From Lentisphaeria bacterium (GTDB lineage: Bacteria; Verrucomicrobiota; Lentisphaeria; Oligosphaerales; Oligosphaeraceae), in the NCBI GenBank assembly GCA_016287975.1, contig JAEEXV010000051.1:1-6999 (forward strand): a stretch of DNA of 6,999 bases. The letters run 5' to 3'. Shown in pieces: positions 5,926-6,999 of the stretch (positions are counted from its first letter, which is position 1; each line of letters starts with the position of its first letter). Position numbers and translations under genes: made by a program. The notes beneath the pieces are model-generated. The model was given only the letters and a program-made list of their open reading frames with translations, made no database searches and had not been told where the DNA came from.

Positions 5926-6264
5926 TTAGTCGTCAAGACCCAGGAGTTTGACGCAGGCGGTGCAGGCGGGGCAGTCGCACCACTTGGCGCCTTTGGCCTG
6001 GCGGTCGCGGGCGTGGGCGGCGAGGGCGGCGGCCTTCTCGGCGCCGAAGATCTTGGCGGCGAGCGGAGATTCGAAGAATTCAATGGCGTGTTCGATGGAG
6101 GAGATGTCCTCGCGGGCCTCCTGGAGGAGGGCGTCGTAGGCGGCGGCCTCGGCGGCGGTGCCGACGGCGGCGAGGAACTTTTCGGCGGCGGCCTTGAGTT
6201 CGGCGCAGCACGAGCCTGCGGCGATCAGGGATTTGACGATGGCGATGGTTTCGGGGGTGGTCAT
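5926..6264 (-). CDS. Small Cys-rich protein of the family mislabelled 'molecular chaperone Hsp90'
   Basis: The 112-residue protein is mostly helical and Ala-rich. It has a CC pair at C19-C20 (IAAGSCCAELKAAAEKFLAAVGT) and a C-terminal cluster, C96-x-C98-x2-C101-x2-C104 (KWCDCPACTAC). From memory this matches a family of small proteins in gut Firmicutes and others, with 'SCC-E-K-A-A..LDAVGT' at the start and 'C-x-CPAC' at the end. Databases often call it Hsp90, yet it has no GHKL ATPase domain and is far too short. The six cysteines could bind a metal such as zinc or form a redox site, which is inference. ATG 6264 overlaps the DUF3014 stop (ATGA) and has GGAGA 6 nt upstream; the frame is open further up to 6327, but that extension is Arg/Pro-rich and overlaps the neighbour. 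Confidence 0.8.
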   Translation of the reverse strand: MTTPETIAIVKSLIAAGSCCAELKAAAEKFLAAVGTAAEAAAYDALLQEAREDISSIEHAIEFFESPLAAKIFGAEKAAALAAHARDRQAKGAKWCDCPACTACVKLLGLDD

Positions 6265-6998
6265 GGGGTGTCTCCGTTGTTTGGGGTGGCGAGGTTCAGG
6301 GAGAGTTCGGCGGCGATGGCGCGGCACTGGCGCTGCAGACGACGGCAGTTCTCGACGCCGAGGCGCAGGAAGAGTTTCTGCACTGGCGCAAGCGCCTCGA
6401 GCGCCGAGTCGGCATAGCGGTAGAGGCCAGTCGCGTCTGGCCCTATCAGCGTCGGCGGCGTGGCGGGGACGGGCGTGGAGAGCAGCATCTGGCAGGCGCG
6501 CGACACGAGGTCGCGCACATCCTCTGCGCCGCGATAGCCCATCTGCTCATAGGCGAGTTGCAGGGCTGGCTCGGCGCGGCGGTACCACTGCGCGGCTTCG
6601 GCGGGCGGGATGGCGCAGAAGAAGTCCACCGCATCCTGGTAGCGCGCGATCGTGGCGGGGGCGGCGATGCGCGCGCCGCCGTCCGTCTGCACCGATGTGA
6701 AGGGGGTGCCCGAAACGAGGTGGGCAAGCGCCGCGCGCGGGATCTCTCCGCGCGAGACCGCGTCGAGCGTCTGCACCGCGCACTGGAACGGATCGGTGGT
6801 GGCAAGCAGGCGGTTCGCGTAGGGGAGGGCGGTGAGGCGGGTCGCCGCGTCGATCAATTCGCGCTTCAGGCCATCCGTGACACTGTCCGTGGAGATGCGC
6901 TTCGGCGCGTCATCTGGCAGCGTGGGCGCCACCATCCCCTCGGCGGCGGTCGTCGCAGCAGCGGGGGGCGGCGAGGCGGGAGACGCGGCGGCGGTGGT
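6261..6998 (-). CDS. DUF3014-family protein, N-terminus beyond the right edge
   Basis: 245 residues are visible; the frame runs open off the window. Counting from the internal ATG at 6935, the body matches DUF3014 as I remember it: an early segment ANRLLATTDPFQCAVQTLDAVSRGEIPR (40-67), then WYRRAEPALQLAYEQMGY (117-134), DLVSRACQMLLSTPVP (142-157) and the signature ALEALAPVQKLFLRLGVENCRRL (178-200; the family has '-ELEALS.GQK.LLRMGPENA'). Upstream of 6935 lies an Ala/Pro/Thr-rich stretch of about 20 residues, typical of the linker after the N-terminal membrane anchor in these proteins. ATG 6935 also lacks a properly spaced Shine-Dalgarno, so it is probably not the true start. The function of DUF3014 is unknown; an anchored envelope protein is likely. 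The stop overlaps the next gene in ATGA. Confidence 0.75.
   Translation of the reverse strand, partial: TTAAASPASPPPAAATTAAEGMVAPTLPDDAPKRISTDSVTDGLKRELIDAATRLTALPYANRLLATTDPFQCAVQTLDAVSRGEIPRAALAHLVSGTPFTSVQTDGGARIAAPATIARYQDAVDFFCAIPPAEAAQWYRRAEPALQLAYEQMGYRGAEDVRDLVSRACQMLLSTPVPATPPTLIGPDATGLYRYADSALEALAPVQKLFLRLGVENCRRLQRQCRAIAAELSLNLATPNNGDTP
6271..6275 (-). promoter_or_regulatory. Shine-Dalgarno of the Cys-rich gene, inside the DUF3014 gene
   Basis: On the minus strand GGAGA lies 6 nt before ATG 6264, within the last codons of the DUF3014 gene. With the 4-nt ATGA overlap it favours coupled translation and supports ATG 6264 over the longer frame. Confidence 0.6.
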
Positions 6999-6999
6999 C

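Noticed and set aside
4626..5951. 441-residue open frame on the plus strand opposite the amidohydrolase
   Set aside because: It has the same register effect as above. The Gly/Val/Glu-rich translation has no domain, while the minus strand carries all M20 motifs.
5826..6083. N-terminal extension of the amidohydrolase by 86 residues
   Set aside because: The extension is Pro/Ala/Ser-rich, overlaps the Cys-rich gene and the stem-loop, and lies outside the family alignment, which begins just after ATG 5825.
6265..6327. Upstream extension of the Cys-rich protein (21 residues, start at 6327)
   Set aside because: The extension is Arg/Pro/His-rich and lies wholly inside the DUF3014 gene. ATG 6264 has a Shine-Dalgarno and matches the family start.

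Overview
The window is a GC-rich bacterial segment with densely packed genes in two convergent blocks: a rightward block at about 1-4300 and a leftward block at about 6999-4442. I see no rRNA, tRNA, CRISPR array, transposase or phage gene. A V/A-type ATPase proteolipid, long GC-biased genes with almost no TTA, CTA or TCA codons, and a short 'GGGACCAAA' tandem repeat together suggest a PVC-type bacterium (Lentisphaerae, Kiritimatiellota or Verrucomicrobia), perhaps gut-associated. This is inference from gene content and no marker gene in the window proves it.

Rightward block. Bases 1-118 are non-coding: a 9-bp tandem repeat running off the left edge, a weak hairpin followed by T6, and a strong Shine-Dalgarno. 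Then come the V-type ATPase c-ring subunit K (119-580), a CPA1 cation/proton antiporter of the NhaP2/CvrA type with a C-terminal RCK_C domain (609-2249), and a secreted or periplasmic trypsin-like serine protease fused to a charged linker and a C-terminal ankyrin region (2270-4300). The gaps are 28 and 20 nt, so the three are probably one transcript, with the ATPase operon ending in K as in Chlamydia and Treponema. The ATPase and antiporter make a sensible ion-homeostasis pair. The protease-ankyrin protein is the least ordinary gene here, and its link to ion transport rests only on position.

Convergent junction (4301-4441). It holds a perfect 11-bp inverted repeat that could end transcription from both sides, plus a smaller stem.

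Leftward block, in order of transcription: a DUF3014-family protein cut by the right edge (6998-6261), a small Cys-rich protein of a family often mislabelled 'molecular chaperone Hsp90' (6264-5926) joined by an ATGA overlap, a 100-nt gap with an 8-bp stem-loop, an M20D/PM20D2-type metallo-amidohydrolase (5825-4659), and a 70-residue two-helix membrane protein (4654-4442) starting 4 nt after the amidohydrolase stop.

I found no clear, complete undescribed system. The best candidates for follow-up are the protease-ankyrin fusion with possible hidden ankyrin repeats, and the translationally coupled DUF3014/Cys-rich pair.
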